Positions 13,019 to 21,025 of a stretch of DNA of 38,247 nucleotides are shown here, piece by piece. The position numbers were made by a program, and so were the translations under genes. Each line of letters starts with the position of its first letter. Position 1 is the stretch's first letter. The notes beneath the pieces are model-generated. The model did not search any database. It had not been told where the DNA came from and saw nothing but the letters and a program-made list of their open reading frames with translations. Origin of the DNA: a virus; the IMG/VR virus record IMGVR_UViG_3300046168_000008, positions 1 through 38,247 of that record; one strand, given 5' to 3'.

Positions 13019-13161
13019 CAAGACTGTACGACAGTATGTTCAGACATCTGTTAGCGTTGGCTGAAGGAGACGAAACGGAGGATCATGCGGGTGCGATCTT
13101 GTGGAATGCGTCAGCGTGGTTGTGGACAAAGGATCAAATAAACAAGGTAATTTACCAATAG
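12829..13161 (+). CDS. dATP/dGTP diphosphohydrolase (MazZ-like N-terminal domain), 110 aa
   Basis: The segment GARRDGDIGRGRPSLIPP and the later GDNNWRKGFPLTRLYDSMFRHL...EDHAGAILWNAS are typical of the phage dATP/dGTP diphosphohydrolase N-terminal domain (former DUF5664), which removes pyrophosphate from purine dNTPs. This is recognised from memory, not searched. The first 63 codons overlap the exonuclease gene. No PurZ gene was seen, so a 2-aminoadenine (Z) genome is not suggested; nucleotide-pool control is more likely. Confidence 0.8.
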   Translation: MDTEKLPNQGYTKDFTTGARRDGDIGRGRPSLIPPIALRSLAKRFEDGGKLYGDNNWRKGFPLTRLYDSMFRHLLALAEGDETEDHAGAILWNASAWLWTKDQINKVIYQ

Positions 13162-13179
13162 AACTGGATGATATAGAGA

Positions 13180-13380
13180 ATGACAACTGAAGAAATAGTA
13201 TTACCCGCTCTGTCAAAAGATTTGATAGATAAGCTTGACAAGCTATACCCGGATAAATGTCCCCTCTTGACAGACGATGATAGAATGGTATGGTATAAGT
13301 CAGGACAACGTAGTGTAATTAATTATCTACGACAGATTTACGACGAACAACTTCAAGATAACATAGTAACCAAACAATAG
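13180..13380 (+). CDS. Small hypothetical protein, 66 aa
   Basis: Acidic helical protein with LYPDKCPLLTDDDRMVWYKSGQRSV in the middle. Similar small proteins with this WYKSGQRSV-type phrase sit before the portal in marine T7-like phages, as far as I recall; their function is unknown. Confidence 0.65.
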   Translation: MTTEEIVLPALSKDLIDKLDKLYPDKCPLLTDDDRMVWYKSGQRSVINYLRQIYDEQLQDNIVTKQ

Positions 13381-13382
13381 TC

Positions 13383-13592
13383 ATGTGCTTTAGCTCACCA
13401 TCCGTACCCGCACCACCGCCACCACCAGCACCACCTCCTCCCCCGCTACCTACTGCGGAACGTGCTGTTACTCAACGAGCTGCACAACCACAAGCTAAGA
13501 AGCGTCGAGGCACACAACAATTGACTGTTCGTCGTCCTAGTGTTGGAATGGGTGGAGCAGCAGGTCAGACTGGCGTACAACTTTCACAATAA
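13383..13592 (+). CDS. Proline-rich small protein, 69 aa
   Basis: Starts MCFSSPSVPAP, then a poly-proline run (residues about 12-22), then a basic linker (AKKRRGTQQLTVRRPS) and a Gly-rich end. Similar short Pro-rich proteins with an RRRGT-like element occur at this place in marine T7-like phages, possibly a T7 gp7.3-type tail or assembly protein; that match is tentative. Confidence 0.65.
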   Translation: MCFSSPSVPAPPPPPAPPPPPLPTAERAVTQRAAQPQAKKRRGTQQLTVRRPSVGMGGAAGQTGVQLSQ

Positions 13593-13596
13593 AACA

Positions 13597-13610
13597 AAGT
13601 AATAATATAA
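13597..13610 (+). promoter_or_regulatory. Repeated 14-mer before gene start (candidate late promoter)
   Basis: AAGTAATAATATAA, then c, then ATG at 13612. The identical 14-mer occurs before the tail fibre gene (31743-31756), and AGTAATAATATAAC-like variants occur at 18620 and 37602. It could be a phage promoter or an A/T-rich leader; it is too A/T-rich to be sure. Confidence 0.4.
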
Positions 13611-13611
13611 C

Positions 13612-13929
13612 ATGAGCCTTCGCACACTAGATAAAAAGACACTACTCTCAGATGCTACATCAGCAGGGGCGGGTAGTTCGTTCGGGTCTGAGCGTACTAA
13701 GGGATATACATTTGTAATCTCTACTACAGTCAGCGGTACAGCAACCATAGCCATTCAGGCTTACATTGGAGGAGGATGGAGAACGATCCACTCTGAAGAC
13801 GTAACCACTGACGGAGATGTAATGATCAGAGATGACCACGGTCACTACGAAAAGATCAGAGCTAACATCACAGCTTACACCAGTGGTACACATAGTATGT
13901 TCGCTACTGGTACAGTTGATTCTCTTTAA
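13612..13929 (+). CDS. Putative beta-rich virion protein, 105 aa
   Basis: Almost entirely short beta-type segments (YTFVISTTVSGTATIAIQAYI, WRTIHSEDVTTDGDVMI) with many Thr, Ser and Gly, as in phage head or tail decoration proteins. No family is recognised. It follows the repeated 14-mer and begins the surface-protein cluster. Confidence 0.6.
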   Translation: MSLRTLDKKTLLSDATSAGAGSSFGSERTKGYTFVISTTVSGTATIAIQAYIGGGWRTIHSEDVTTDGDVMIRDDHGHYEKIRANITAYTSGTHSMFATGTVDSL

Positions 13930-14135
13930 TGTCGTTACAGTTTACATCGGACGCCCGTCCACCTAGCAACACACAGCTGCTACCCAACAGATTCCTACGT
14001 CCTGCGTTTGGTGAGTTGTACGGGTTTGATGCAGACGCTGATAGCGGTGTTACTATAGATGGAGCGTTAACAACAGAACTAGCTGAACCATTAACAGCAG
14101 AGAACGGAGACATATTACAATTTGAACCAGCATAA
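13929..14135 (+). CDS. Small hypothetical protein, 68 aa
   Basis: Acidic protein with no membrane segment (ADADSGVTIDGALTTELAEPL), overlapping the previous stop by one base. No family is recognised; the position suggests a structural or assembly role. Confidence 0.55.
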   Translation: MSLQFTSDARPPSNTQLLPNRFLRPAFGELYGFDADADSGVTIDGALTTELAEPLTAENGDILQFEPA

Positions 14136-14137
14136 AA

Positions 14138-14665
14138 ATGGCTAATAAAAAATTTACAGAACTTGATAATTTAGCGACCCCAGTAGGAGCCGATATAATG
14201 GCAATCGTGGATGACGTCGCAGGAACACCCACCACTAAGAAAGTAACAGCGACTAACCTGATGACCCTAGCACCTGTGCAATCGGTAGCAGGACAGACGG
14301 GAACGGTTACAGTATCAGCAGGAGATTTAACAGACGGCAACTTCGATGGAGAAGCTATACTAGGATTTGACGCATCCATTAACGATCAGACAGGCACTGC
14401 ATACACACTTCTTGCAAGCGATAATGGAAAAGTCGTAGTGCTTAATAACGGATCAGCAGTTACAGTAACAGTACCAAGCGGATTAGGCGTAGGGTTTAAT
14501 TGTAGTTTTATGCAAAAAGGAGCAGGGCAAGTTACCTTCAGTGCTTCTAGTACTACTATCAACAACAGACAATCTCACACTAAGATTAAAGGCCAATATG
14601 GAGTGGCAAGCATACTCGCTTATGTAGCTGATACATTTGTTTTAGCCGGGGACACAGCTTCGTAA
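14138..14665 (+). CDS. Putative tail or appendage protein, 175 aa
   Basis: The N-terminal part (FTELDNLATPVGADIMAIVDDVAGTPTTKKVT) reads like the attachment segment of phage fibre and appendage proteins. The rest is a beta-rich Gly, Thr and Val pattern (AGQTGTVTVSAGDLTDGNF, GKVVVLNNGSAVTVTVPSG). The following double LamG gene starts one base into its stop, so the pair may form one surface appendage. Confidence 0.65.
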   Translation: MANKKFTELDNLATPVGADIMAIVDDVAGTPTTKKVTATNLMTLAPVQSVAGQTGTVTVSAGDLTDGNFDGEAILGFDASINDQTGTAYTLLASDNGKVVVLNNGSAVTVTVPSGLGVGFNCSFMQKGAGQVTFSASSTTINNRQSHTKIKGQYGVASILAYVADTFVLAGDTAS

Positions 14666-16059
14666 TGACCTTTATTCTTCCAAGTATTGGTGGTGGAATA
14701 ATCGCTAGTCCCACTGCAATTCCGTACAATAACACCTATTCAGTTAGCTTCGATGGCGTTGATGATTTTGTTTCTACTTCGTCGTTCGATCTTACTTCAA
14801 ACAAGACAGTAAGTTATTGGATTAATTTGGATAGTATAAGTTCAGCCGGAATCTATCTATTTGGAAAGGGTGCATCTTACTTTAGCTACCTAACAGCGAA
14901 CGGCCAAACACTTTACATTTATGACGGAAGCAGTGTCGGGACTTTTACTTTAGGAAGTGGGAATGCAATTACAACAGGATCGTGGATTCACATCGCTATC
15001 ACAGGAAATGGAACTACCGCAAAACTGTATAAAAATGGGTCGTTTATTGATGACACTGGGGATGTTACACCAACAGGAATGGATCGATTTGCAGGAGATA
15101 GTGTCGGAGGTTCGCGTTTTGTAGACGGATTGATGGATGAAGTGGCAGTATGGGATGCGGAACTTTCGGCAAATGACATTACATCAATTTATAATAGCGG
15201 TTTACCCAATGATCTTTCAGATGCAAGTTCCTACGACACAGATAGAACTTCCAATTTAGTGCATTGGTGGCGTATGGGTGATAATGATTCAGGAACGGGA
15301 ACTACTATAACAGATCAAGGTAGCGGTGGTAACGATGGCACATTAACTAACGGCCCAACATTTTCAACAACAGTACCTCTAGGCCCACTCGTCCTTCCCT
15401 CCATAACGAACAGCTATGCACTCAGCTTCGATGGGTCAAATGATTACGCGGACTGTGGTGTGCTAACAGAATTGCATGGGGCTTCCACTATGTCGCTTAG
15501 TTTTTGGTTTAAGAGCGATACATCAGGGGAAGGGCCATCAATGGGTTCGAGAACAGGTTCAACTAATCAATGGGGATTCCTAAGAGCAGGTTCTGCAAAC
15601 TATGTGCAAATCGTGACAGGTGGTGCAGGTAAATATTTTTCATACTCCTCTCCGGCTGACACAAATTATCATCACTATTTGCTGACATTTTCATCAGGCT
15701 CAATTAATTTTTACATAGATGGAGCTGCCGTTTCAATTAGTTTGCTAAATATAGGCAGTGGCTCAGTTCCCGCCCTACATTCTGAAAGTGTTAGTTTTGA
15801 TCTCGGACGAAATGCCACATTCTATTCTCACGGATTAATAGATGAAGTGTCTCTATTCAGCACAGTTTTATCTCAGCGAGAAGTTACAGGCATCTATAAC
15901 AGTGGCACACCTAATGACATATCATCATTGAGTCCCCTAGGTTGGTGGAGGAACGGAGATAATGACTCAGGAACAGGCACTACAGTTACCGACCAAGGCA
16001 GTGGTAGTAATGACGCAACCTTAACTAACGGGCCAACTTTTTCAACAACAGTACCATGA
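14665..16059 (+). CDS. Double LamG-like (jelly-roll lectin fold) protein, 464 aa
   Basis: Two tandem LamG/concanavalin A-like domains, each starting YxxSFDG (SVSFDGVDDF, ALSFDGSNDY) and closing with GL(M/I)DEVxxW/F..LS, a short IYNSG(L/T)PND hinge, WW(R)xGDNDSGTGTT and TLTNGPTFSTTVP. The domains span about residues 25-240 and 245-464. The linker DNA repeats as two 99-base copies (15280-15378, 15958-16056). LamG domains bind sugars or proteins, so a host-surface or virion-decoration role is likely. Finding it before the portal is unusual for T7-like phages. Confidence 0.85.
   Translation: MTFILPSIGGGIIASPTAIPYNNTYSVSFDGVDDFVSTSSFDLTSNKTVSYWINLDSISSAGIYLFGKGASYFSYLTANGQTLYIYDGSSVGTFTLGSGNAITTGSWIHIAITGNGTTAKLYKNGSFIDDTGDVTPTGMDRFAGDSVGGSRFVDGLMDEVAVWDAELSANDITSIYNSGLPNDLSDASSYDTDRTSNLVHWWRMGDNDSGTGTTITDQGSGGNDGTLTNGPTFSTTVPLGPLVLPSITNSYALSFDGSNDYADCGVLTELHGASTMSLSFWFKSDTSGEGPSMGSRTGSTNQWGFLRAGSANYVQIVTGGAGKYFSYSSPADTNYHHYLLTFSSGSINFYIDGAAVSISLLNIGSGSVPALHSESVSFDLGRNATFYSHGLIDEVSLFSTVLSQREVTGIYNSGTPNDISSLSPLGWWRNGDNDSGTGTTVTDQGSGSNDATLTNGPTFSTTVP
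15280..15378 (+). repeat. Internal 99-bp repeat of LamG gene, copy 1
   Basis: Direct repeat partner of 15958-16056; most differences are third-codon changes. Together they mark duplication of the domain plus linker. Confidence 0.75.
15958..16056 (+). repeat. Internal 99-bp repeat of LamG gene, copy 2
   Basis: Second copy of the linker repeat, ending at the stop of the gene. Partner at 15280-15378. Confidence 0.75.
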
Positions 16060-16283
16060 GAAACTATGTAATAATTGACGCATCGGAAGTTAGTTCCGTA
16101 GATTTTGACCAAGTGCTTGAGACGAGTGCTGACACGCTTAGATACAACCTATCAGGTACTCAGACTTTTGTTAAGTACGAGGGCGACACTCCTAGCTTTC
16201 TAGAAGGTAAGACTGCACTTGACCGCTCTGAGATGTTGACATTACTCGCGAACGAAGAGTGGTCATCTGACGATCCTTTTTAA
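16056..16283 (+). CDS. Small hypothetical protein, 75 aa
   Basis: Starts in the stop of the LamG gene (ATGA). The acidic protein has YVIIDASEVSSVDFDQVLETSADTL and ends DDPF. I believe similar small proteins follow fibre-type genes in some marine phages; no function is known. It could be a chaperone or partner of the LamG protein. Confidence 0.55.
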   Translation: MRNYVIIDASEVSSVDFDQVLETSADTLRYNLSGTQTFVKYEGDTPSFLEGKTALDRSEMLTLLANEEWSSDDPF

Positions 16284-16288
16284 TAGTT

Positions 16289-17851
16289 ATGCACGAGACA
16301 GCACAAGGGTTATATCATTCGTTGGAGAACCAGCGGTGGTCGTTTTTAGACAGAGGACGTCAATCGTCAGAACTCACTCTACCCTATGTACTGCCTCCTG
16401 ACGGACACAACTACGCCACTAAATACTACACACCCTATCAAGGCATAGGAGCACGTGGTGTACTGAATCTATCGTCTAAGTTATTGTTGGCTTTACTCCC
16501 ACCAAACGCTCCGTTCTTTCGTCTTGTTATAGATCGTTACGAGTTAGACAAAGCAAAAGCTGAACTGGGACAAGAGGGTGCAGAGCAACTACGTACTGAT
16601 CTAGAGAAAGCACTGGCTGATGTAGAACGTAGTGTATCACAGGAAGTAGAAGTACAGAACTTTAGGAACGGTATATTCCAAGCACTCAAGAATCTTCTAA
16701 TCACAGGTAACGCTTTGTTATATCTCCCGGATGAAGGAGGTATGAGAACATTTAAGTTGGATCGTTACGTCGTAAAGCGTGATCCAATGGGTAACGTTAC
16801 ACACATAGCTGTGAAAGAAACAGTAGCACCTATGATGTTACCTGAGTCGGTACGTGAGGAAGTCTACCGCACTGAGAAAGAAAACACGTGTGATTTGTAC
16901 ACTGCTATCGTGCGTGAAGATGATGAATTTAAAGTGTATCAAGACGTAAAGGGAATGCTTATCGAGGAAAGCGTAGGACGTTATCCGTTAGAAAAGTCCC
17001 CGTGGCTACCCTTGCGTTACACTCAAATAGACGGAGAAGACTACGGACGTGGGTTTGTTGAAGAGTATATCGGAGACATCCGCTCGTTAGAGTCGTTAAC
17101 TAAATCAATCGTAGAAGCCAGTGCAGCAGCAGCTAAGGTATTGTTCATGGTCAATCCTAACGGAACGACACGAGCACGTACACTGGCTGAAGCTCCTAAC
17201 GGTGCGATTGTACAAGGGTCTGAAGGAGACGTATCCGTCTTACAACTTAATAAGTTCAACGATCTACGGACAGCACAGACTACAATGGCTGGTATAACAG
17301 ATCGATTGAGCCAAGCCTTTCTACTGACATCGGGGGTTGTTAGAGATGCCGAGAGAGTGACTGCCGAGGAGATACGGATGTTAAGCCAAGAGCTTGAAGC
17401 TGCCCTCGGTGGTCTCTACTCTCTTTTAGCTCAGGAGATGCAACTGCCTATCGTCACTCGTTTGATGGATCGTATGTCCAAAGAGAAACGACTACCTAAG
17501 CTACCCAAGGATATTGTTAAACCTACTATTGTTACAGGTGTTGAAGCATTGGGTCGTGGTAATGATCTTAATCGTCTTGATATGTTTCTTGCTGGTGCTA
17601 ATCAGATAGTGGGGCCACAAGCAGTCAATCAATATCTTAACGTATCTGATTACTTTAAACGTCGTGCTACTGCTCTGGGTATAGAAACCGAGGGACTGAT
17701 CAAGACGGAAGAAGAAATTCAACAAGCTATGCAGATGCAACAACAACAAGAGATGATGATGAAGTTGGGAAGCCCTGCCGTAGCACCCGCTATCAATGCT
17801 GCACAGGAGCAGTACATGGCAACACAACAAGAACAACCTACCGAGGAATAA
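16289..17851 (+). CDS. Portal / head-tail connector protein (T7 gp8-like), 520 aa
   Basis: Dodecameric portal through which DNA is packaged and ejected. The N-terminal part (SLENQRWSFLDRGRQSSELTLPYVLPPDG...YTPYQGIGARGVLNLSSKLLLALLP) aligns with T7 gp8 (536 aa). The C-terminus is Gln and Met-rich (EEIQQAMQMQQQQEMMMKL), as often in this family. The scaffold gene follows 3 bases later. Confidence 0.95.
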   Translation: MHETAQGLYHSLENQRWSFLDRGRQSSELTLPYVLPPDGHNYATKYYTPYQGIGARGVLNLSSKLLLALLPPNAPFFRLVIDRYELDKAKAELGQEGAEQLRTDLEKALADVERSVSQEVEVQNFRNGIFQALKNLLITGNALLYLPDEGGMRTFKLDRYVVKRDPMGNVTHIAVKETVAPMMLPESVREEVYRTEKENTCDLYTAIVREDDEFKVYQDVKGMLIEESVGRYPLEKSPWLPLRYTQIDGEDYGRGFVEEYIGDIRSLESLTKSIVEASAAAAKVLFMVNPNGTTRARTLAEAPNGAIVQGSEGDVSVLQLNKFNDLRTAQTTMAGITDRLSQAFLLTSGVVRDAERVTAEEIRMLSQELEAALGGLYSLLAQEMQLPIVTRLMDRMSKEKRLPKLPKDIVKPTIVTGVEALGRGNDLNRLDMFLAGANQIVGPQAVNQYLNVSDYFKRRATALGIETEGLIKTEEEIQQAMQMQQQQEMMMKLGSPAVAPAINAAQEQYMATQQEQPTEE

Positions 17852-17854
17852 CAA

Positions 17855-18631
17855 ATGGCAGAACTACACCGAGTAGAGATTAACGAAAAAGTATCCAGTG
17901 AGATCGAACCCGAAGAGAAGCAACAAGCTGACGAAACGGTTGAGACTCCTGAAGAACAACAATCAGAACGTCCTGAATGGTTACCTGAGAAGTTCAAATC
18001 AGCGGAAGATATGGCGAACGCTTATAGTGAGCTTGAGAAGAAACTTGGACAACCCGCAGCTGAAGAGCAACAAGAAGAAGAACAACCACAACAAGAAGAG
18101 ACCGAGAATGATAACGACAAACCAGAAGCTGGTAATTATAATGAAGCTGTTGTGGAAGCTAGTCAGGAGTTCTTTGCAAATGACGGTCAACTGTCTGACG
18201 AAACTTATCAAAAGCTTGAACAAGTAGGACTACCACGTGATCTCGTCGATAGTTACGCAGCTGGTCAACAAGCGTTGTTACAATCAGAAGAAACCCAGAT
18301 CAAAGGAGTGGCAGGTAGCGACTACGATGCAATGGCTGAATGGGCCAACGAACACTTACCATCCGAAGAGGTCGATGCGTTTGACGAAGCTGTCACGTCC
18401 GGGTCAATACAACAAGCCAAGTTAGCAGTACAAGGACTACACGCACGTTATCAAAACGCTACAGGTAGTCGTCCAAAAACTTTAGTACAAGGAGCGGTTA
18501 GTGGTTCATCAACCATGCCGTTCAAGAGTATGCAAGAATTAGCACGTGCACAGTCAGACCCACGTTATCGTAGCGGTGATAAAGCATATCATCAAGAGAT
18601 TGACAGACGGCTGGCTGTGAGTAATATATAA
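17855..18631 (+). CDS. Capsid scaffold protein (T7 gp9-like), 258 aa
   Basis: Acidic, Gln and Glu-rich, coiled-coil-like protein in the T7 gene 9 slot between portal and capsid; it guides procapsid assembly and leaves before maturation. Its N-terminal third is a long Glu/Gln run typical of scaffolds. It is 258 aa against about 307 in T7. Identified by position and composition more than sequence. Confidence 0.85.
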   Translation: MAELHRVEINEKVSSEIEPEEKQQADETVETPEEQQSERPEWLPEKFKSAEDMANAYSELEKKLGQPAAEEQQEEEQPQQEETENDNDKPEAGNYNEAVVEASQEFFANDGQLSDETYQKLEQVGLPRDLVDSYAAGQQALLQSEETQIKGVAGSDYDAMAEWANEHLPSEEVDAFDEAVTSGSIQQAKLAVQGLHARYQNATGSRPKTLVQGAVSGSSTMPFKSMQELARAQSDPRYRSGDKAYHQEIDRRLAVSNI

Positions 18632-18652
18632 CTTTCATTCATAAGTAATTAG

Positions 18653-19099
18653 GTGAACAGATGCCTTGGACGACTTGTTTTGGTTTTCTTCCTTTTATCG
18701 GTTTCAGGGAGTTTTACAGGTTGTTCCAAGGCATCATTTTATCCGGCTCTCGGAGCTACGGGTGGAGCAGCTGTAGGTAGTTTAGGAGGGCCGGGGCCAG
18801 CTGCGGGAGGTGCAGCACTTGGTTGGGGTGTAGGAGAAACAGCCAAATACATGGAAGAAAACAAACATTTAACGGAACAAGTCAAAGCGTTAAGTGAAGG
18901 AGATGTGAAGCAACTCGTTAGTAATCAACTAGATGCGTCAATGGATAACGGGTTTTTTGACGGTATGCTTACAGAAATTTATGGCTTGCTAAAGCTGTGC
19001 CTGATAGGTGTAGTCTTGTGGAATGTCATACCAATCATATATACGAGATACGTACACAAGAAAGCAAAAGATGAAATATCAAATAGAAAGATTACTTAG
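18653..19099 (+). CDS. Candidate unimolecular spanin, 148 aa
   Basis: GTG start. N-terminal lipoprotein signal MNRCLGRLVLVFFLLSVSG with lipobox-like SFTGC (Cys24; +2 Ser, so outer-membrane sorting expected). Then a Gly-rich zipper-like stretch (about 34-61), a helix-prone periplasmic region (about 62-111), one transmembrane segment (about 112-130, GLLKLCLIGVVLWNVIPII) and a basic cytoplasmic tail (RYVHKKAKDE). A lipoprotein anchor plus C-terminal span is the design of T1 gp11, the u-spanin that joins the two membranes in lysis. The only unusual part is its place between scaffold and capsid. Another lipoprotein role (exclusion) is possible. Confidence 0.6.
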   Translation: MNRCLGRLVLVFFLLSVSGSFTGCSKASFYPALGATGGAAVGSLGGPGPAAGGAALGWGVGETAKYMEENKHLTEQVKALSEGDVKQLVSNQLDASMDNGFFDGMLTEIYGLLKLCLIGVVLWNVIPIIYTRYVHKKAKDEISNRKIT

Positions 19100-19193
19100 A
19101 ATCTATAACGATCTACCACAGCGTCGGAAAGTCCTAGTGTTGACAATTGGTGCATTTGTTGGTCTTATAGTAATTGGTAACATATTTAATTAG
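19071..19193 (+). CDS. Small single-span membrane protein, 40 aa (possible holin)
   Basis: ATG 19071 inside the end of the u-spanin-like gene opens 40 codons: MKYQIERLLRIYNDLPQRRK, then a hydrophobic segment (VLVLTIGAFVGLIVI) and a short tail. Positive charges before the span suggest the N-terminus inside. Its size and pairing with a spanin-like gene would suit a holin or pinholin, but this is inference. Confidence 0.55.
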   Translation: MKYQIERLLRIYNDLPQRRKVLVLTIGAFVGLIVIGNIFN

Positions 19194-19319
19194 ACAACTA
19201 GCGACTACTAGTCCCTCGACCTACTGCGGTAGACAATCCTGTGCGAACGAACGAAGTGAAAGTCAACCAACTAATAACTACAACTATAAATAACTACAAC
19301 ATAAAGGAGAAAATATATC
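19194..19319. other. Capsid leader with hairpins and a 16-bp tandem repeat
   Basis: Holds an ACTAG...CTAGT dyad (about 19198-19213), a tight hairpin CTAC-TGCG-GTAG with a UNCG-type tetraloop, and a doubled aataactacaac unit (19273-19284 and 19289-19300). AAGGAG at 19304-19309 is a strong Shine-Dalgarno site for the capsid gene. T7 places a strong promoter here; no T7-consensus promoter is visible. Confidence 0.5.
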
Positions 19320-20381
19320 ATGGCTAATGGAGATACATCCCCCTCACGTGTAGGACAGATTAATAGTGCTGGTGATACAGATGCGTTGTTTCTTAAAAAG
19401 TTTAGCGGAGAAATTCTGCAAACCTTCGAAGAGTCTAACGTATTCAAAGCACTGCACACTGTTCGCACAATCGAAAACGGTAAATCAGCTCAGTTCCCTG
19501 TTACAGGCGTAGCTTCTGCTGCTTACCACACACCCGGTGAAAACATCGCTGACGCTGGAAACAGCTACCTTAGCGACATCAAGAAAGCCGAGAAAGTCAT
19601 CACTATCGATAAGATGCTTTTGGCTTCTACTTTCTTGTCAAACATCGACGACGTAAAGAACCACTACGACATTCGTTCAGTATATGCTAACGAGTTGGGT
19701 AAGGCTCTTGCTGTTCGTTTCGATACTGCTCTCGCTAAAGTATTCATCGCTGCTGCTCGTAGTGCTGCTGCCGTAACAGGTGGTAACACTGGTGGTATCC
19801 TTGATGTTTCTGCTAATGCAATGGGTGACGTAAGTGACTCTAGCGACGACGCAGACAACACTGATCCTACAGGTGCTGAATTAACAGCTGCTCTCTTTAC
19901 CGCAGCTCAGAAGCTCGACGAAAACGATGTTCCTAGTGACGGTCGTTTCGCAGTTCTTCGTCCTCAAGAGTACTACAAGTTAATCACTGGTGGTGCAGGA
20001 ACCCTCGCTATCTCTACTTCTGCTGTCAATAAAGACGTCGGAGGTTTAGGAAGCATCGCTTCTGGATCAATCCCACAGATTGCAGGTATCACCCTCTACA
20101 AATCCAACCACATCCCATCAACTGACTTGTCTGCTGTTTCTACAGGTGACGGAGAAGCTGCTAACGATGTGTTCGGTGCTAGTGGAGTAGGATACAACGG
20201 AAACTTTACCAACACGATTGGTCTTGTTTCTCATTCCGCTGCTGTTGGAACAGTAAAACTGCTCGACTTGGCTACTGAATCTGAGTACCAAATCGAACGT
20301 CAAGGTACGCTTTTCGTTGCGAAGTATGCTATGGGACACGGAGTTCTCCGTCCTGAGTGTGCTATCGAACTTCAGAAGTAA
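19320..20381 (+). CDS. Major capsid protein (T7 gp10-like), 353 aa
   Basis: Major head shell protein. Size (T7 gp10A 345 aa), position after scaffold, and segments such as LFLKKFSGEILQTFEESNVFKALHTVRTIENGKSAQFPVTG match the family. It is the gene with the clearest ribosome-binding site of the window (AAGGAG at 19304-19309), fitting high expression. A terminator-like hairpin follows. Confidence 0.95.
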   Translation: MANGDTSPSRVGQINSAGDTDALFLKKFSGEILQTFEESNVFKALHTVRTIENGKSAQFPVTGVASAAYHTPGENIADAGNSYLSDIKKAEKVITIDKMLLASTFLSNIDDVKNHYDIRSVYANELGKALAVRFDTALAKVFIAAARSAAAVTGGNTGGILDVSANAMGDVSDSSDDADNTDPTGAELTAALFTAAQKLDENDVPSDGRFAVLRPQEYYKLITGGAGTLAISTSAVNKDVGGLGSIASGSIPQIAGITLYKSNHIPSTDLSAVSTGDGEAANDVFGASGVGYNGNFTNTIGLVSHSAAVGTVKLLDLATESEYQIERQGTLFVAKYAMGHGVLRPECAIELQK

Positions 20382-20389
20382 CCACTCTC

Positions 20390-20433
20390 TCGGTGTTGGG
20401 AGGTCTGTGATTCGTTCCGCTCCCTTCTACCGA
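20390..20433 (+). terminator. Terminator-like hairpin after capsid gene
   Basis: Nested arms: outer TCGGT (20390-20394) with ACCGA (20429-20433), inner GGGAG (20398-20402) with CTCCC (20420-20424). A short T-containing tail (aacctttatt) follows, not a clean T-run. The place equals T7 Tphi, the phage-polymerase terminator between capsid and tail genes. Confidence 0.5.
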
Positions 20434-20446
20434 AACCTTTATTACA

Positions 20447-21025
20447 ATGGCTCTTACAACTAAACTCGAAGCGGTAAACACAATGATTGCCGTTATTGGC
20501 GAAGCACCCGTTAACACGTTAGGAGGCACTGCTGTTCCTATAACTGTGGTACAAGCAGAGAATGTGTTAGACGAAACGAGTAGAGCTATACAATCAGAAG
20601 GTTGGCACTTTAACACGGAGCACGAATACCCATTCACTCCCGACGCTACCAATAGTAAGATTACTTTACCTAGCAACGTGTTAACCATAGACTTAGACCC
20701 ACAGATATATACAGACGTCGATCCTGTACAACGTGGTAATACTTTATACGACAGGAAGAACCATACAGACGTCTGGACAAAAGAGGTAAAAGCCTCTGTT
20801 ACTTTTCAGTTAGACTTTACAGAGATACCTGAACAATTTAGAAATTACATCACTATTAAATCTGCTCGTATATTCAGTAATCGTTTTCTTGGTAGTCGTG
20901 AGATCGAAGGATTTGCACTACGGGACGAAGTGGAAGCAAAAGCAAGAGCTATTGATAGTGACTCCGAGAATGCAGACCGTACTATCTTTGATAACTACAG
21001 CGTAATGCGTGTGCTTGACAGATAA
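20447..21025 (+). CDS. Tail tubular protein A (T7 gp11-like), 192 aa
   Basis: Gatekeeper-type adaptor between portal and nozzle. Size (T7 196 aa) and position fit; the segment LDETSRAIQSEGWHFNTEHEYPFTPDATNSKI is typical of the family. The stop overlaps the start of tail tube B by one base. Confidence 0.92.
   Translation: MALTTKLEAVNTMIAVIGEAPVNTLGGTAVPITVVQAENVLDETSRAIQSEGWHFNTEHEYPFTPDATNSKITLPSNVLTIDLDPQIYTDVDPVQRGNTLYDRKNHTDVWTKEVKASVTFQLDFTEIPEQFRNYITIKSARIFSNRFLGSREIEGFALRDEVEAKARAIDSDSENADRTIFDNYSVMRVLDR

Noticed and set aside
12829-13161. Z-genome (2-aminoadenine) biosynthesis
   Set aside because: A MazZ-like domain alone is not enough; no PurZ-like gene was seen, and the polymerase looks T7-type.
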